From assembly GCA_965229355.1 (NCBI GenBank), contig OZ245869.1, positions 1,488,001 through 1,552,000 on the forward strand: 64,000 bases of DNA. The letters are read 5' to 3'. Position 1 is the stretch's first letter. Every line of letters begins with the position of its first letter. The notes beneath the pieces were generated by a model. It worked only from the letters and a program-made list of their open reading frames with translations. It ran no database searches and was not told where the DNA came from. Positions 1 to 8,391 of this stretch are shown here, in pieces. The translations under genes were made by a program, and so were the position numbers. Origin of the DNA: GCA-2737725 sp965229355. Its GTDB lineage: Bacteria > Pseudomonadota > Alphaproteobacteria > Rhodospirillales > Rhodospirillaceae.

Positions 1-405
1 GCGGAAACCTTGATTGGCTGGCGTATCGATTATGAGCTTGAAACCATTCGGTATGAGCTCACACCCGAACTGGAAGCGCGTGTGCGCAAAATGATGCTGC
101 ACACCATCGGCACACAAAGTTGGTGGGTTGCAACCTTTAACAACGCGCCTGTCGCGATGAGCAGCTTTAACGCCACGCTTGAGAATATGGTTCAAGTGGG
201 TGGCGTGCACACGCCTAAAGCTTATCGTGGTAAAGGCTACGCACGTGTCGTTGTGGCAGGCTCGTTGATTGATGTACGTCAAAAAGGTGTCAGCACCGGT
301 ATTCTTTTCACCGAAATCACCAATACGCCTGCTCAAAAAGTTTATGAAGCGCTCGGCTTCAAGCGCATCGGTGATTATGCGCTTTTGATGATGCGGCAAA
401 ACTAA
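1..405 (+). CDS. GNAT-family N-acetyltransferase, 5' end cut by window
   Basis: The reading frame is open from the first base, so the gene starts outside the window; the in-frame TTG at position 10 is not a convincing start. The visible part is the C-terminal half of a GNAT fold: a beta strand with VGGVHTP, then the acetyl-CoA pyrophosphate-binding loop YRGKGYA (the R/Q-x-x-G-x-G/A motif), and a closing YEALGFKRIGDY segment typical of the last strands. GNAT proteins transfer an acetyl group from acetyl-CoA to an amine; the substrate cannot be told. It resembles the second GNAT protein of this window (4564-5241) in the same segments, so the two may be related paralogues. Its stop codon overlaps that of the convergent alkB gene by 4 bp. 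Confidence 0.85.
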   Translation, partial: AETLIGWRIDYELETIRYELTPELEARVRKMMLHTIGTQSWWVATFNNAPVAMSSFNATLENMVQVGGVHTPKAYRGKGYARVVVAGSLIDVRQKGVSTGILFTEITNTPAQKVYEALGFKRIGDYALLMMRQN

Positions 406-1049
406 AGTGCTTTCCTGAACGTCAGGCTGTAACGACCGTTCACAGCTAGCGGACTCGTCCCGCCAAATATTTTACGCACACCATGAAAGCGCATGCGGCT
501 TTCGCCCCCCATCAGCAAGACATCGCCACTGTGGACGCGCACGTTGATGTACTTGTCTGCGCGTTGAGGCCCGCCCACCTGAAAGTCAGCATCATCGCCC
601 AAGCACACCGTAATGATCGGCTGGCTGAAATCCTTCTCATCCCGGTCCTGGTGCAGGCCCATTTTGGCCTCGGGCGTATAGAAGTTGATCAGGCAGGCGT
701 CTGGTTCAAACTCTGGCCATGCTGAATTTTGGGCGAGTTCACGCACGGTCTGCCAAAACACATCGGGCATTTTGGGCCACGGCGTACGGGTCGCCGGGTT
801 CGTGGTTTCATAGCGATAGCCCTTCCCATCGCTCCACCACCCGGCTTGTCCGCAGTTGGTCATGGCAGCCGACGTTAACCCCCCGCCCTTTGTACGCAGG
901 CGGCTTAAGGGCGCTTGGGTCTCAATGTCCCGGATCGCCGCCAAAAGGGCCCCTTGGCGCTCTAAATCCACAGCCCCAGCCTGCAAAACAAACCCGGGGG
1001 GCAATTTTGGCCCCAAAAGATCGTTAAAAAGGGTTGGTTGGCGGGTCAT
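402..1049 (-). CDS. alkB: Alkylated DNA repair dioxygenase AlkB
   Basis: This 215-residue protein should reverse 1-methyladenine and 3-methylcytosine damage in DNA by oxidative demethylation with Fe(II) and 2-oxoglutarate. The iron ligands are visible as HQD (H133, D135) and H189 in RFHGVRK. The 2-oxoglutarate-binding arginines lie in RYSLTFR (R206 and R212). These positions are within two residues of those in E. coli AlkB, and the length (215 against 216) also fits. ATG start at 1049. It is a lone gene, convergent with the acetyltransferase, with a 4-bp CTAA stop-stop overlap, and divergent from dnaK. No ada gene or Ada box was seen nearby, so adaptive-response control is not indicated. Confidence 0.95.
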   Translation of the reverse strand: MTRQPTLFNDLLGPKLPPGFVLQAGAVDLERQGALLAAIRDIETQAPLSRLRTKGGGLTSAAMTNCGQAGWWSDGKGYRYETTNPATRTPWPKMPDVFWQTVRELAQNSAWPEFEPDACLINFYTPEAKMGLHQDRDEKDFSQPIITVCLGDDADFQVGGPQRADKYINVRVHSGDVLLMGGESRMRFHGVRKIFGGTSPLAVNGRYSLTFRKAL

Positions 1050-1149
1050 CGGAGTCGGTTAAGTCCTTACGCAAGTCGCTTTGGGGTCAAAACTGATCCC
1101 TGCCCAGCTTAAAAACCCAGTTTTCCTCTAAAATCCATCTGTTCTCTAG

Positions 1150-1177
1150 TTGCGAGGGTTAGAGCCCCCCTTATATA
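1150..1177 (+). promoter_or_regulatory. Putative dnaK heat-shock promoter
   Basis: TTGCGA (1150-1155) is followed after 16 bp by TATATA (1172-1177), and the second element is preceded by a run of C (CCCCCCTTATATA). A C-rich block fused to the -10 region is the mark of sigma-32 promoters, and dnaK is a standard target. The spacing also suits the housekeeping sigma factor, so both may read it. A start near 1185 would leave a leader of roughly 195 nt before the dnaK ATG. Pattern match only. Confidence 0.5.
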
Positions 1178-1379
1178 ACCCCCGAACTTAAGGGGTGCGC
1201 CGTGGATCTTTGGGTCCGCGGTCGTAAAGTCCGGGAGGGCCAGGAACAATGTTCCTAAAGCCATCTTAAACTTTGCGACCAGGATTACCTCACGGGATGC
1301 ATCTCTATTCTAACCAATGGGGACATCCAGAAACGCCGGTGTCGGGTTTCGGAACGTCTGCCGCAGAAAGGATTAAGTT
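1178..1379 (+). promoter_or_regulatory. Long 5' leader of dnaK with small inverted repeats
   Basis: About 200 bases without a gene. It holds a short hairpin CGTGGA/TCCGCG (1201-1206 with 1215-1220) and a perfect inverted repeat AGGAAC-AAT-GTTCCT (1242-1256). The ribosome-binding site just before the start reads AGAAAGGAT. I found no long pairing that would cover this site, so a thermometer is not supported. The role of the leader is unknown. Confidence 0.35.
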
Positions 1380-3284
1380 ATGGGCAAAGTAATTGGTATC
1401 GACCTTGGTACGACGAACTCATGCGTCGCGATCATGGATGGCAAAAATCCGAAAGTGATCGAGAACGCTGAAGGCGCGCGCACGACGCCGTCGATCGTTG
1501 CATACACAGATTCAGACGAGCGTCTCGTCGGCCAGCCGGCTAAACGCCAGGCGGTGACGAACCCCGAAGCGACACTGTTCGCGATTAAACGCCTCATGGG
1601 CCGTCGTTACGACGATGCCATGATTGAGAAGAGCAAAAAGCTCGTTCCCTACAAAATCATCAAAGGCGAAAACGGCGACGCTTGGGTTGAAGTGCACGGC
1701 GAGAAAAACGCCCCCAGCCAAGTCTCCGCACAAATTTTGGTGAAGATGAAAGAAACCGCCGAAGCTTATCTCGGCGAGAAGGTCACAGAAGCCGTTATTA
1801 CGGTTCCGGCCTATTTCAACGACAGCCAACGCCAAGCCACCAAAGATGCCGGCAAAATTGCAGGCCTGAATGTGCTGCGCATCATCAACGAGCCGACGGC
1901 CGCTGCTTTGGCTTATGGCTTGGATAAAAAGAAAAACGGCACCATCGCAGTGTACGACTTGGGCGGTGGTACATTTGACGTTTCAATCTTGGAAATCGGC
2001 GACGGCGTGTTTGAAGTGAAGTCCACGAACGGTGACACGTTCCTGGGCGGTGAAGATTTCGACAGCCGTATCATCGACTACTTGGCCGACGAATTCAAAA
2101 AAGAGAATTCAATCGATTTGCGCAAAGACAAGTTGGCTTTGCAGCGTCTGAAAGAAGCCGCTGAAAAAGCTAAGATCGAATTGTCGAGTTCGATGCAAAC
2201 GGAAGTGAACCTGCCGTTCATCACCGCTGACCAAAACGGTCCGAAGCACCTGAACATCAAACTGACGCGCGCGAAGTTGGAAGCGTTGGTGGATGACCTG
2301 ATCCAAAAGACCATCGAGCCTTGCAAGCAAGCCTTAAAGGACGCAGGCTTAAAAGCCAGCGAGATCGACGAAGTTGTGTTGGTCGGCGGTATGATCCGCA
2401 TGCCCAAAGTGCAAGAAGTCGTGAAGCAGTTCTTCGGTCGCGAACCCCACAAGGGCGTGAACCCGGACGAAGTGGTCGCCATGGGCGCTGCCATTCAAGC
2501 GGGCGTGCTGAAAGGCGAAGTGAAAGACGTTCTGTTGCTGGACGTGACGCCGCTGTCGCTGGGTATCGAAACCCTGGGTGGTATCTTCACGCGCTTGATT
2601 GAACGCAACACCACGATCCCGACGCGCAAAAGCCAAGTGTTCTCGACCGCTGAAGATAATCAGACGGCTGTGACCATCCGCGTGTTCCAAGGCGAACGCG
2701 AAATGGCGGCAGACAATAAACTTCTGGGTCAATTTGACTTGGTTGGTATTCCGTCGGCTCCGCGTGGCGTGCCTCAAGTGGAAGTAACGTTCGACATCGA
2801 TGCCAACGGTATCGTCAACGTTTCGGCCAAAGATAAGGCCACCAACAAGGAACAGCAGATCCGCATCCAAGCCTCGGGTGGTTTGTCTGATGAAGACATC
2901 AACAAGATGGTGAAGGACGCTGAAGCGAACGCTGAAGAAGATAAGAAGCGTCGTGAAGCGGTTGATGCGCGTAACCATGCTGATAGCCTGGCGCACACGA
3001 CCGAGAAAAATCTGGCTGAACACGGCGACAAGATTCCACCGGCCGAGAAAGCTGACATCGAAGCAAAGTTGAAAGACCTGCGCGAGGTGTTGGATTCGGG
3101 CGATGCCGAGAAGATCAAAGAGCGCACGAATGCTTTGATGCAAGCCTCAATGAAGATGGGCGAAGCCATGTACAAGTCTGATCCGGGCGCTGCGGCGGCC
3201 GGTGAAGCTGCGGGTGCTGGCAGCGATGCGAAAGACGATGTTGTCGACGCTGACTTCGAAGAAGTCGACAAAGACAAAAAATAA
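1380..3284 (+). CDS. dnaK: Chaperone DnaK (Hsp70)
   Basis: This 634-residue cytoplasmic Hsp70 binds exposed hydrophobic peptides in an ATP-driven cycle with DnaJ and GrpE. It opens with GIDLGTTNSCVA, the phosphate-1 loop of the nucleotide-binding domain (about residues 1-380). AVITVPAYFNDSQRQ and the YDLGGGTFDVSIL loop follow. The linker DVLLLDVTPLSLG then leads into the substrate-binding domain and helical lid, and the acidic tail ends EEVDKDKK. Length matches the family. The start is set by ATG after AGAAAGGAT. dnaJ follows 115 bp downstream, the usual arrangement in alphaproteobacteria. A heat-shock-like promoter lies about 200 bp upstream. Confidence 0.98.
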   Translation: MGKVIGIDLGTTNSCVAIMDGKNPKVIENAEGARTTPSIVAYTDSDERLVGQPAKRQAVTNPEATLFAIKRLMGRRYDDAMIEKSKKLVPYKIIKGENGDAWVEVHGEKNAPSQVSAQILVKMKETAEAYLGEKVTEAVITVPAYFNDSQRQATKDAGKIAGLNVLRIINEPTAAALAYGLDKKKNGTIAVYDLGGGTFDVSILEIGDGVFEVKSTNGDTFLGGEDFDSRIIDYLADEFKKENSIDLRKDKLALQRLKEAAEKAKIELSSSMQTEVNLPFITADQNGPKHLNIKLTRAKLEALVDDLIQKTIEPCKQALKDAGLKASEIDEVVLVGGMIRMPKVQEVVKQFFGREPHKGVNPDEVVAMGAAIQAGVLKGEVKDVLLLDVTPLSLGIETLGGIFTRLIERNTTIPTRKSQVFSTAEDNQTAVTIRVFQGEREMAADNKLLGQFDLVGIPSAPRGVPQVEVTFDIDANGIVNVSAKDKATNKEQQIRIQASGGLSDEDINKMVKDAEANAEEDKKRREAVDARNHADSLAHTTEKNLAEHGDKIPPAEKADIEAKLKDLREVLDSGDAEKIKERTNALMQASMKMGEAMYKSDPGAAAAGEAAGAGSDAKDDVVDADFEEVDKDKK

Positions 3285-3328
3285 GTTTGGGCGTCACACT
3301 GTGATTCTCAATAACACGCCTTAAGTTT

Positions 3329-3360
3329 AACGCGCTCGCGCACTCAGTGCCGGGCGCGTT
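3329..3360 (+). promoter_or_regulatory. Hairpin between dnaK and dnaJ
   Basis: Outer arms AACGCGC (3329-3335) and GCGCGTT (3354-3360) flank an inner GCAC-TCA-GTGC stem (3340-3350). There is no T-run after it, so it is not a clear intrinsic terminator. It could trim or stabilise the mRNA, lowering dnaJ relative to dnaK, which is an inference from position. Confidence 0.35.
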
Positions 3361-3399
3361 AGCTTATCAACGTTGGGTTAGCCGGGGCTTCGAGACGAG

Positions 3400-4530
3400 A
3401 TGGCGACAAAGACTTGTTATTACGAACAGCTCACTGTGGCTAAGGGCGCTTCTCTTGATGAAATCAAGAAAGCCTACCGCAAGCTCGCCATGCAACATCA
3501 TCCGGACAAAAACCCGGGCGATAAAGACGCTGAAGCCAAATTCCGCGATATCAACGAAGCTTATGACGTTCTGAAAGATGAGCAGAAACGTGCAGCTTAC
3601 GATCGTTACGGCCATGCGGCGTTTGATCAAAACGGCGGCGGTGGTGGTGGCGGCGGTTTCGGCTTCGGTGGTTTCGGCGATATCTTCGAGGAAATGTTCG
3701 GCGACATGATGGGCGGTCGCCGCAGCCGTGGCGGCCCCGCGCGTGGCCAAGATCTCCGCTACAACATGGAGATCACGCTGGAAGAAGCCTATTACGGCAA
3801 AAAGGCGAAGATCACGGTGCCGTCATCGGTATCGTGCGAGCCGTGCAAAGGCACTGGCGGCAAAGATGGCGCAGCCCCCAAAACCTGCGGTACTTGCCGT
3901 GGCGCTGGCAAGGTGCGCAGCCAGCAGGGCTTTTTCACCATCGAACGCACCTGCCCCAGCTGCCAAGGCCAAGGCCAAGTGATCAGCGATCCGTGCCCGT
4001 CGTGCCGTGGCACCGGGCGCACACGCAAAGAAAAATCGCTAGAAGTGACTATTCCCCCCGGTGTGGAAGAAGGCACGCGTATCCGGCTCGCCTCTGAGGG
4101 TGAAGCTGGTATGGCTGGCGCGCCTGCAGGCGACTTATACATTTTCCTCTCGATTGCCCCGCACCGCATGTTCCAGCGCGATGGCGCAAATCTCTACATG
4201 CGCCTGCCGATTGGCATGACCACGGCTGCTTTGGGTGGCGAAGTGGAAGTGCCTTGCATTGATGGCAGCAAGACCAAAGTCAGCATCCCAAAAGGCTGCC
4301 AGCATGGCCATCGCTTCCGCCTTAAAGGCAAAGGTATGACAGTGTTGCGCTCGACCGCGCGCGGGGATTACTTCCTGGAAGCTGCTGTCGAGGTGCCGGT
4401 GAACCTCACCGACAAGCAAAAGAAGTTGCTTCAAGAATTCGAGAAAGAAAGCGACCGGAAAACCTACAGTCCCGAAACACAGGGCTTCTTTGATCGCGTC
4501 AAAGAATTTCTGGACGACTTAGCAAAGTAA
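3400..4530 (+). CDS. dnaJ: Chaperone DnaJ (Hsp40)
   Basis: This 376-residue co-chaperone delivers substrates to DnaK and triggers its ATPase. The J domain has the HPD tripeptide at 34-36. A glycine/phenylalanine linker spans about 76-107. The zinc region carries four CxxCxGxG repeats at about 147, 164, 186 and 200. The C-terminal peptide-binding domains follow. The order and length fit type I DnaJ. ATG start at 3400, with only a weak upstream GACGAG as ribosome site, so translation may depend on dnaK mRNA read-through. It sits 115 bp after dnaK. Confidence 0.97.
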   Translation: MATKTCYYEQLTVAKGASLDEIKKAYRKLAMQHHPDKNPGDKDAEAKFRDINEAYDVLKDEQKRAAYDRYGHAAFDQNGGGGGGGGFGFGGFGDIFEEMFGDMMGGRRSRGGPARGQDLRYNMEITLEEAYYGKKAKITVPSSVSCEPCKGTGGKDGAAPKTCGTCRGAGKVRSQQGFFTIERTCPSCQGQGQVISDPCPSCRGTGRTRKEKSLEVTIPPGVEEGTRIRLASEGEAGMAGAPAGDLYIFLSIAPHRMFQRDGANLYMRLPIGMTTAALGGEVEVPCIDGSKTKVSIPKGCQHGHRFRLKGKGMTVLRSTARGDYFLEAAVEVPVNLTDKQKKLLQEFEKESDRKTYSPETQGFFDRVKEFLDDLAK

Positions 4531-4536
4531 AGTCAT

Positions 4537-4569
4537 CGTCATGAGCAGCCGGAAAGCCTGCTCATGACG
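4537..4569 (+). promoter_or_regulatory. 12-bp hairpin burying the start codon of the downstream gene
   Basis: A perfect inverted repeat, CGTCATGAGCAG (4537-4548) and CTGCTCATGACG (4558-4569), with a 9-base loop CCGGAAAGC. The ATG of the next gene (4564-4566) lies in the 3' arm and its GGAAAG ribosome site lies in the loop. The 5' arm also contains an ATG at 4541 that opens an 8-codon frame ending TGA at 4565-4567, overlapping the gene start as ATGA. No T-run follows, so a terminator is unlikely. Confidence 0.6.
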
Positions 4570-5241
4570 CATATCCTCGATACACCCATCTGGACAGCAC
4601 TGACGACACGGCAAACTGAATATGCCGTGGGCGATGCATTTGCATTGCGTTTTCAGCCTGATGTAGAGCCGTTCGTTGCAACGCGCGCGAGTTCGCCAGA
4701 ACACGCAGCAACGCTTGGCAAGATGATCCAGGCCGGAGAGCAGCTTTACATGCTTCAAACCGGTGAGCATGTTTTGCCGCCGGGCGCGATCATCGAGAAA
4801 GAAGCTGCCATTGTTCAAATGGTGGCAACAAAACTGATTGCCCCAGAGTTAACGGCCCCAGTTGAGCCATTAACCGATGCTGATGCATCAGAGATGTTGG
4901 CCTTGGCAACACTGACGCAGCCGGGGCCTTTCAAGGCCCGGACACATAAACTGGGAAACTTCTGGGGCGTAAAACACAGCGGCAAACTTGTTGCCATGGC
5001 GGGCCAGCGTATGAAAGTGCCAGGTTTTACAGAAGTCAGTGGTGTCTGCACGCATCCCGACGCGCGTGGGCGGGGTTACGCAAAAATTCTATCTGCTGTC
5101 GTGATGAAACATATTTTTGCGAACGATGAGCATGCCTTTTTGCATGCGTATGAAACCAACCGCAGCGCTATCACGCTTTACGAGAGCTTGGGTTTTTCGA
5201 TCCGCAAGACATTGAAGGGTACGGTCTTCAGGGCCAGCTAA
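4564..5241 (+). CDS. GNAT-family N-acetyltransferase, dnaJ-linked
   Basis: This 225-residue protein has a C-terminal GNAT domain from about residue 95. It shows VSGVCTHPDARGRGYA (acetyl-CoA loop RGRGYA), then an ANDEHAFLHAYETN strand and the ITLYESLGFSIRKT close. The N-terminal 95 residues do not match a pattern I recognise, and may be a second, degenerate GNAT half. The substrate is unknown. The gene follows dnaJ by 33 bp in the same direction, so it could ride on heat-shock transcripts. The start ATG is inside a 12-bp hairpin and overlaps the stop of an 8-codon frame, suggesting controlled or coupled translation. The resemblance to the partial GNAT gene at the window start is limited to the domain core. 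Confidence 0.85.
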   Translation: MTHILDTPIWTALTTRQTEYAVGDAFALRFQPDVEPFVATRASSPEHAATLGKMIQAGEQLYMLQTGEHVLPPGAIIEKEAAIVQMVATKLIAPELTAPVEPLTDADASEMLALATLTQPGPFKARTHKLGNFWGVKHSGKLVAMAGQRMKVPGFTEVSGVCTHPDARGRGYAKILSAVVMKHIFANDEHAFLHAYETNRSAITLYESLGFSIRKTLKGTVFRAS

Positions 5242-5316
5242 TTGAGCGAATTCGCTTGATTTCAGGTGCGCATTCGCCGAAAGACCAAGACGTCATTATT
5301 GAAGTGGATGAGTGAG

Positions 5317-6126
5317 ATGAGTAACGCACCTTTTAAGATCGGCATTGTGGGCTGCGCTGGGCGCATGGGCCGTATGCTGGTGCAAGAAGTTTTGAATACA
5401 CCGAACTGTACGCTTTCGGGCGGGACCGAGCCTGCGGGCGCGGCTGTGGGTAGTGACATTGGTTTGCTGGTGGGTTCAAAAAGCATTGGTGTTACGGTCA
5501 GCACAGACACAGCACAGTTGTTTGCAGTATCGGATGCTGTGATTGATTTCACCGTGCCTGCTGCAACGCTATATCACACGTCACTTGCTGCTAAGACCGG
5601 CAAAGTGCTGGTGATCGGCACGACAGGCTTAGGCGCAGATGTTGTCAGCGCTATTGAAGCAGCCGCAAATTCAGCACCCATTGTCTATGCGTCTAACTAT
5701 AGCGTGGGCGTGAACGTGTTGTTTGCGTTGACGGAAAAGCTGGCTGCAACACTGGGGCCAGACTACGACATCGATATTCTTGAAATGCATCACAAGCACA
5801 AGGTTGATGCACCATCGGGCACGGCTTTAAGTTTGGGTGAAGCTGCTGCACGTGGACGCAACGTAAATTTGGCCGATGTCGCTCGTCGCACGCGCGATGG
5901 CCAAGTGGGCGCGCGTCCCGTCGGTGAAATTGGTTTTGCCACATTGCGTGGTGGTGATGTGGTGGGTGATCACACTGTCATGTTTGCCGCTGATGGCGAA
6001 CGCGTGGAAATCACGCACAAGGCCTCATCGCGTGGCGTGTTCGCTAAGGGTGCTGTGCGTTCAGCCCTGTGGGCGCGCGACAAAAAGCCTGGTCTCTACA
6101 ACATGCGTGATGTTCTCGGCCTGTAA
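5317..6126 (+). CDS. dapB: 4-hydroxy-tetrahydrodipicolinate reductase
   Basis: DapB reduces hydroxy-tetrahydrodipicolinate with NAD(P)H, the second committed step toward diaminopimelate and lysine. The protein opens MSNAPFKIGIVGCAGRMG, with the GxxGxxG nucleotide-binding turn. The substrate motif HHKHKVDAPSGTA is intact in the middle. I chose ATG 5317 (269 residues) because GGATGAG lies 8 bases before it and the product matches the usual length of about 270. In-frame starts at 5266 (GTG) and 5308 (ATG) would only add a non-conserved tail. nth begins 5 bp after its stop, so the two are probably cotranscribed. Confidence 0.96.
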   Translation: MSNAPFKIGIVGCAGRMGRMLVQEVLNTPNCTLSGGTEPAGAAVGSDIGLLVGSKSIGVTVSTDTAQLFAVSDAVIDFTVPAATLYHTSLAAKTGKVLVIGTTGLGADVVSAIEAAANSAPIVYASNYSVGVNVLFALTEKLAATLGPDYDIDILEMHHKHKVDAPSGTALSLGEAAARGRNVNLADVARRTRDGQVGARPVGEIGFATLRGGDVVGDHTVMFAADGERVEITHKASSRGVFAKGAVRSALWARDKKPGLYNMRDVLGL

Positions 6127-6131
6127 AAATA

Positions 6132-6854
6132 ATGAAGCCTGCGGCAGTTCATGAATTCTATAAACGGCTCAGCGAAGTTAACCCTGAACCGTCGACAGAA
6201 CTCAAATACGTTAATGCTTATACGCTGTTGGTGGCGGTCGTATTGTCCGCACAAGCCACAGACGTTGGTGTCAATAAAGCGACAGGCCCCCTGTTCAAGA
6301 TTGTCGATACGCCTGAAAAAATGGTGAAACTCGGCGAGGCGGGTTTGCGCGAGTACATTAAAACCATTGGGCTATTTAACGCCAAGGGTAAGAACGTTAT
6401 CGCGCTGTCGAAGCTGTTGATTGAAAATCACAACAGCGAAGTGCCGCAAACGCGCGAAGAGTTGGAAGCACTTCCAGGCGTGGGCCGTAAAACCGCGAAT
6501 GTGGTGTTGAATGTGATTTTTGGGCACCACACCATTGCCGTGGATACGCATATCTTCCGCGTCGGCAATCGCACTGGTTTGGCGCCGGGTAAAAATCCGC
6601 TAGACGTGGAACTAAAACTCGAGAAAGTAACGCCACCTGAATTCAAACAGCATGCGCACCACTGGCTGATTTTACATGGCCGCTACATCTGCAAAGCGCG
6701 CACACCTGATTGCTGGCGTTGTGTGGTTTCAGAGATGTGCGCGTTTAAGCCAAAAACACCAGCGCCAGATTCTGTTGAAGCACAGAAGGCGAAAGCAAAG
6801 AAAATTTCTGTAAAGAAAGCAGCGAAAAAGAAAGGTCTTAAGAAAGCTGCGTAA
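6132..6854 (+). CDS. nth: Endonuclease III, DNA glycosylase/AP lyase
   Basis: This 240-residue base-excision repair enzyme removes oxidised pyrimidines and nicks abasic sites. The helix-hairpin-helix LPGVGRKTANVVLN carries the catalytic lysine K120, and the catalytic aspartate is D138 in VDTH. The [4Fe-4S] cysteines are C187, C194, C197 and C203 (C-x6-C-x2-C-x5-C). All match the E. coli numbering. About 25 extra residues rich in lysine and alanine follow the cluster, a likely unstructured DNA-binding tail. The last 17 bp overlap the 3' end of the convergent bactofilin gene. It lies 5 bp after dapB. Confidence 0.97.
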   Translation: MKPAAVHEFYKRLSEVNPEPSTELKYVNAYTLLVAVVLSAQATDVGVNKATGPLFKIVDTPEKMVKLGEAGLREYIKTIGLFNAKGKNVIALSKLLIENHNSEVPQTREELEALPGVGRKTANVVLNVIFGHHTIAVDTHIFRVGNRTGLAPGKNPLDVELKLEKVTPPEFKQHAHHWLILHGRYICKARTPDCWRCVVSEMCAFKPKTPAPDSVEAQKAKAKKISVKKAAKKKGLKKAA

Positions 6855-7491
6855 CGGTGCCGCTTAAGCTACCACCGTTGGCGACGCTAACGGTTTTATA
6901 GGAAATCGTGCCTTTCACTGATGCGCCGGCAACAATCTCTAAGTGACCGTTGACGATCAGCGTTCCATCAAAACTGCCGTTGACGCTGGCCGCGTCAACC
7001 TCGCATTTGCCGGCAACTTTACCGCCCACAGCGATTTCAATTTTCTTTAGACCCGTGATTGTCGCGTCAACGCAGCCTTCAACAGTCAGGCGATCGCAAC
7101 CTGAAATTTCACCACTAACTTTAATATGTTTACTAATAACAAGCTTATTGGTTTCGCCCTTCGCTTCATTCGCTTCACGCACACTTTTCGGATTTGGAAT
7201 TTCCGTAACGCGGCGTTGTGGCGGTGGTGTGTAGTTGGCTGTCGGCGCCATGACCCCCATGCGTTCGATAAATGCACGGTCACCGCTGGGGCGCTCTAAC
7301 GCAGCTTTCTCATTCAGCGCTTTCTGAGCACTGGTTGCTTTGAAGAAGGGCTTGGCTGGCGGGCGCAATGCACTCGGGCGCATGGCGAAGTGCGGCAGCG
7401 AACTTATGTTTGAGTTGCCGACAGATGGGCTGCTCGGCAAATCGTCGCGCAGTGAATGATTTTTGGAATCGGAAGCGTTCTGATCCGGCAT
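6838..7491 (-). CDS. Bactofilin-family cytoskeletal protein
   Basis: This 217-residue protein has a polymer-forming bactofilin domain over about residues 115-215. It shows the repeated short strands of a right-handed beta-helix, for example SGEISGCDRLTVEG, VGGKVAGKCEV and ASVKGTISYK. The first 110 residues are rich in S, P and A and look disordered. There is no clear membrane segment. Bactofilins self-assemble without nucleotide and place cell-wall enzymes or stalk and polar structures; which role applies here cannot be seen. It overlaps nth convergently by 17 bp. The EI24-type gene lies 59 bp upstream on the same strand, so they may share a transcript. Confidence 0.85.
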   Translation of the reverse strand: MPDQNASDSKNHSLRDDLPSSPSVGNSNISSLPHFAMRPSALRPPAKPFFKATSAQKALNEKAALERPSGDRAFIERMGVMAPTANYTPPPQRRVTEIPNPKSVREANEAKGETNKLVISKHIKVSGEISGCDRLTVEGCVDATITGLKKIEIAVGGKVAGKCEVDAASVNGSFDGTLIVNGHLEIVAGASVKGTISYKTVSVANGGSLSGTVTQLS

Positions 7492-7550
7492 AACGTCCTC
7501 ACCCTGTGTGCATTCGCCGGTGTCTTTTTAAGACAATGTTCTGATGGTCT

Positions 7551-8249
7551 TCAGCCGGTCGAACTCTGCAACTCTACACCTTCACGTGTTAATTTATGGA
7601 AAAGATGCACCATGGCGATCATGCCTACGATGGGTGCGACAAAGTTAACGATGGGAATCGTCAGAAGCGCTGTGGTGATCGTGCCTGCAATCCAAATCTT
7701 GTTTTTGAATTGAGTGCGTAGAACTTCAACTGTCATTGAATCATGGCGCCGCAGGGCTGCAGTATCGAAATAATCTCGGCCCAATAGTTTTCCATTTAGG
7801 CCATAAAATAACAATATGTTGAGGGGTGGTATAAAGAAGAACACTATATACAGTGGTAAGCACATAAGATTCAGCCCAACCGTATAAATTAGCAATCGTA
7901 CGGAATGGCCTACGCTTTCAGCGACTGGAACACGGCGCGGTGCACTTGATGATGGATATGACCGTCGCTCCACCACATCGGCGACGCGCTCTAAGAACAG
8001 TCCCATGACGCTGCTGACGATGCCGGGAAACATCAGCCAAGCCAGAACCGCAGCACTAATCCCAGCTCCCAAATCCAACAAAGTGTCGAGCCACGGCAGT
8101 TGCGCCAGGGTTGTGCTGCTAAGGGCCCAACCCAATCCTGCGAACAATGCGAGATACACACCAATCGTTATGGCGACGCACAGCACGATGAATTTGAAAA
8201 TCCGTGGATCGCGCAGCTGAACGAAGGCTGTTGTGAATGCATGAATCAT
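7551..8249 (-). CDS. EI24/CysZ-like (DUF540) membrane protein
   Basis: This 232-residue protein has four or more hydrophobic segments, at about residues 18-45, 55-80, 118-145 and 185-215. The central signature FIPPLNILLFYGLNGKLLGRDYF, quoted here only as the key FxxPLN...LNG...GRDYF pattern, is typical of the EI24 domain family. CysZ members import sulfate, but many alphaproteobacterial members have no assigned role and no cysteine-synthesis gene is nearby here. ATG start at 8249. It is divergent from the PfkB kinase gene (142-bp gap). Confidence 0.75.
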   Translation of the reverse strand: MIHAFTTAFVQLRDPRIFKFIVLCVAITIGVYLALFAGLGWALSSTTLAQLPWLDTLLDLGAGISAAVLAWLMFPGIVSSVMGLFLERVADVVERRSYPSSSAPRRVPVAESVGHSVRLLIYTVGLNLMCLPLYIVFFFIPPLNILLFYGLNGKLLGRDYFDTAALRRHDSMTVEVLRTQFKNKIWIAGTITTALLTIPIVNFVAPIVGMIAMVHLFHKLTREGVELQSSTG

Positions 8250-8391
8250 CAGGACACCTTTGACGCCCGTCTTTTATTTCTACGTCAGAGTAGCGATTAG
8301 CGTGGCGATGGATATACTCATCCGCACGTGATCCACTCTCATGGTTCACCACCATAATTATTTCGTGCAGCACAGGTCTTATAGGTTTCTT

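Noticed and set aside
10..405. Complete acetyltransferase starting at TTG 10
   Set aside because: The frame is open to base 1 and the GNAT N-terminal half is missing; the gene is cut by the window.
1178..1379. RNA thermometer in the dnaK leader
   Set aside because: No stable pairing of the ribosome site AGAAAGGAT with upstream sequence was found by eye.
2349..3143. 264-codon frame antisense to dnaK
   Set aside because: Same reason: a shadow of the highly biased dnaK codons with no start signal.
3329..3360. Terminator between dnaK and dnaJ
   Set aside because: A hairpin is present but no T-run follows; kept only as an mRNA structure.
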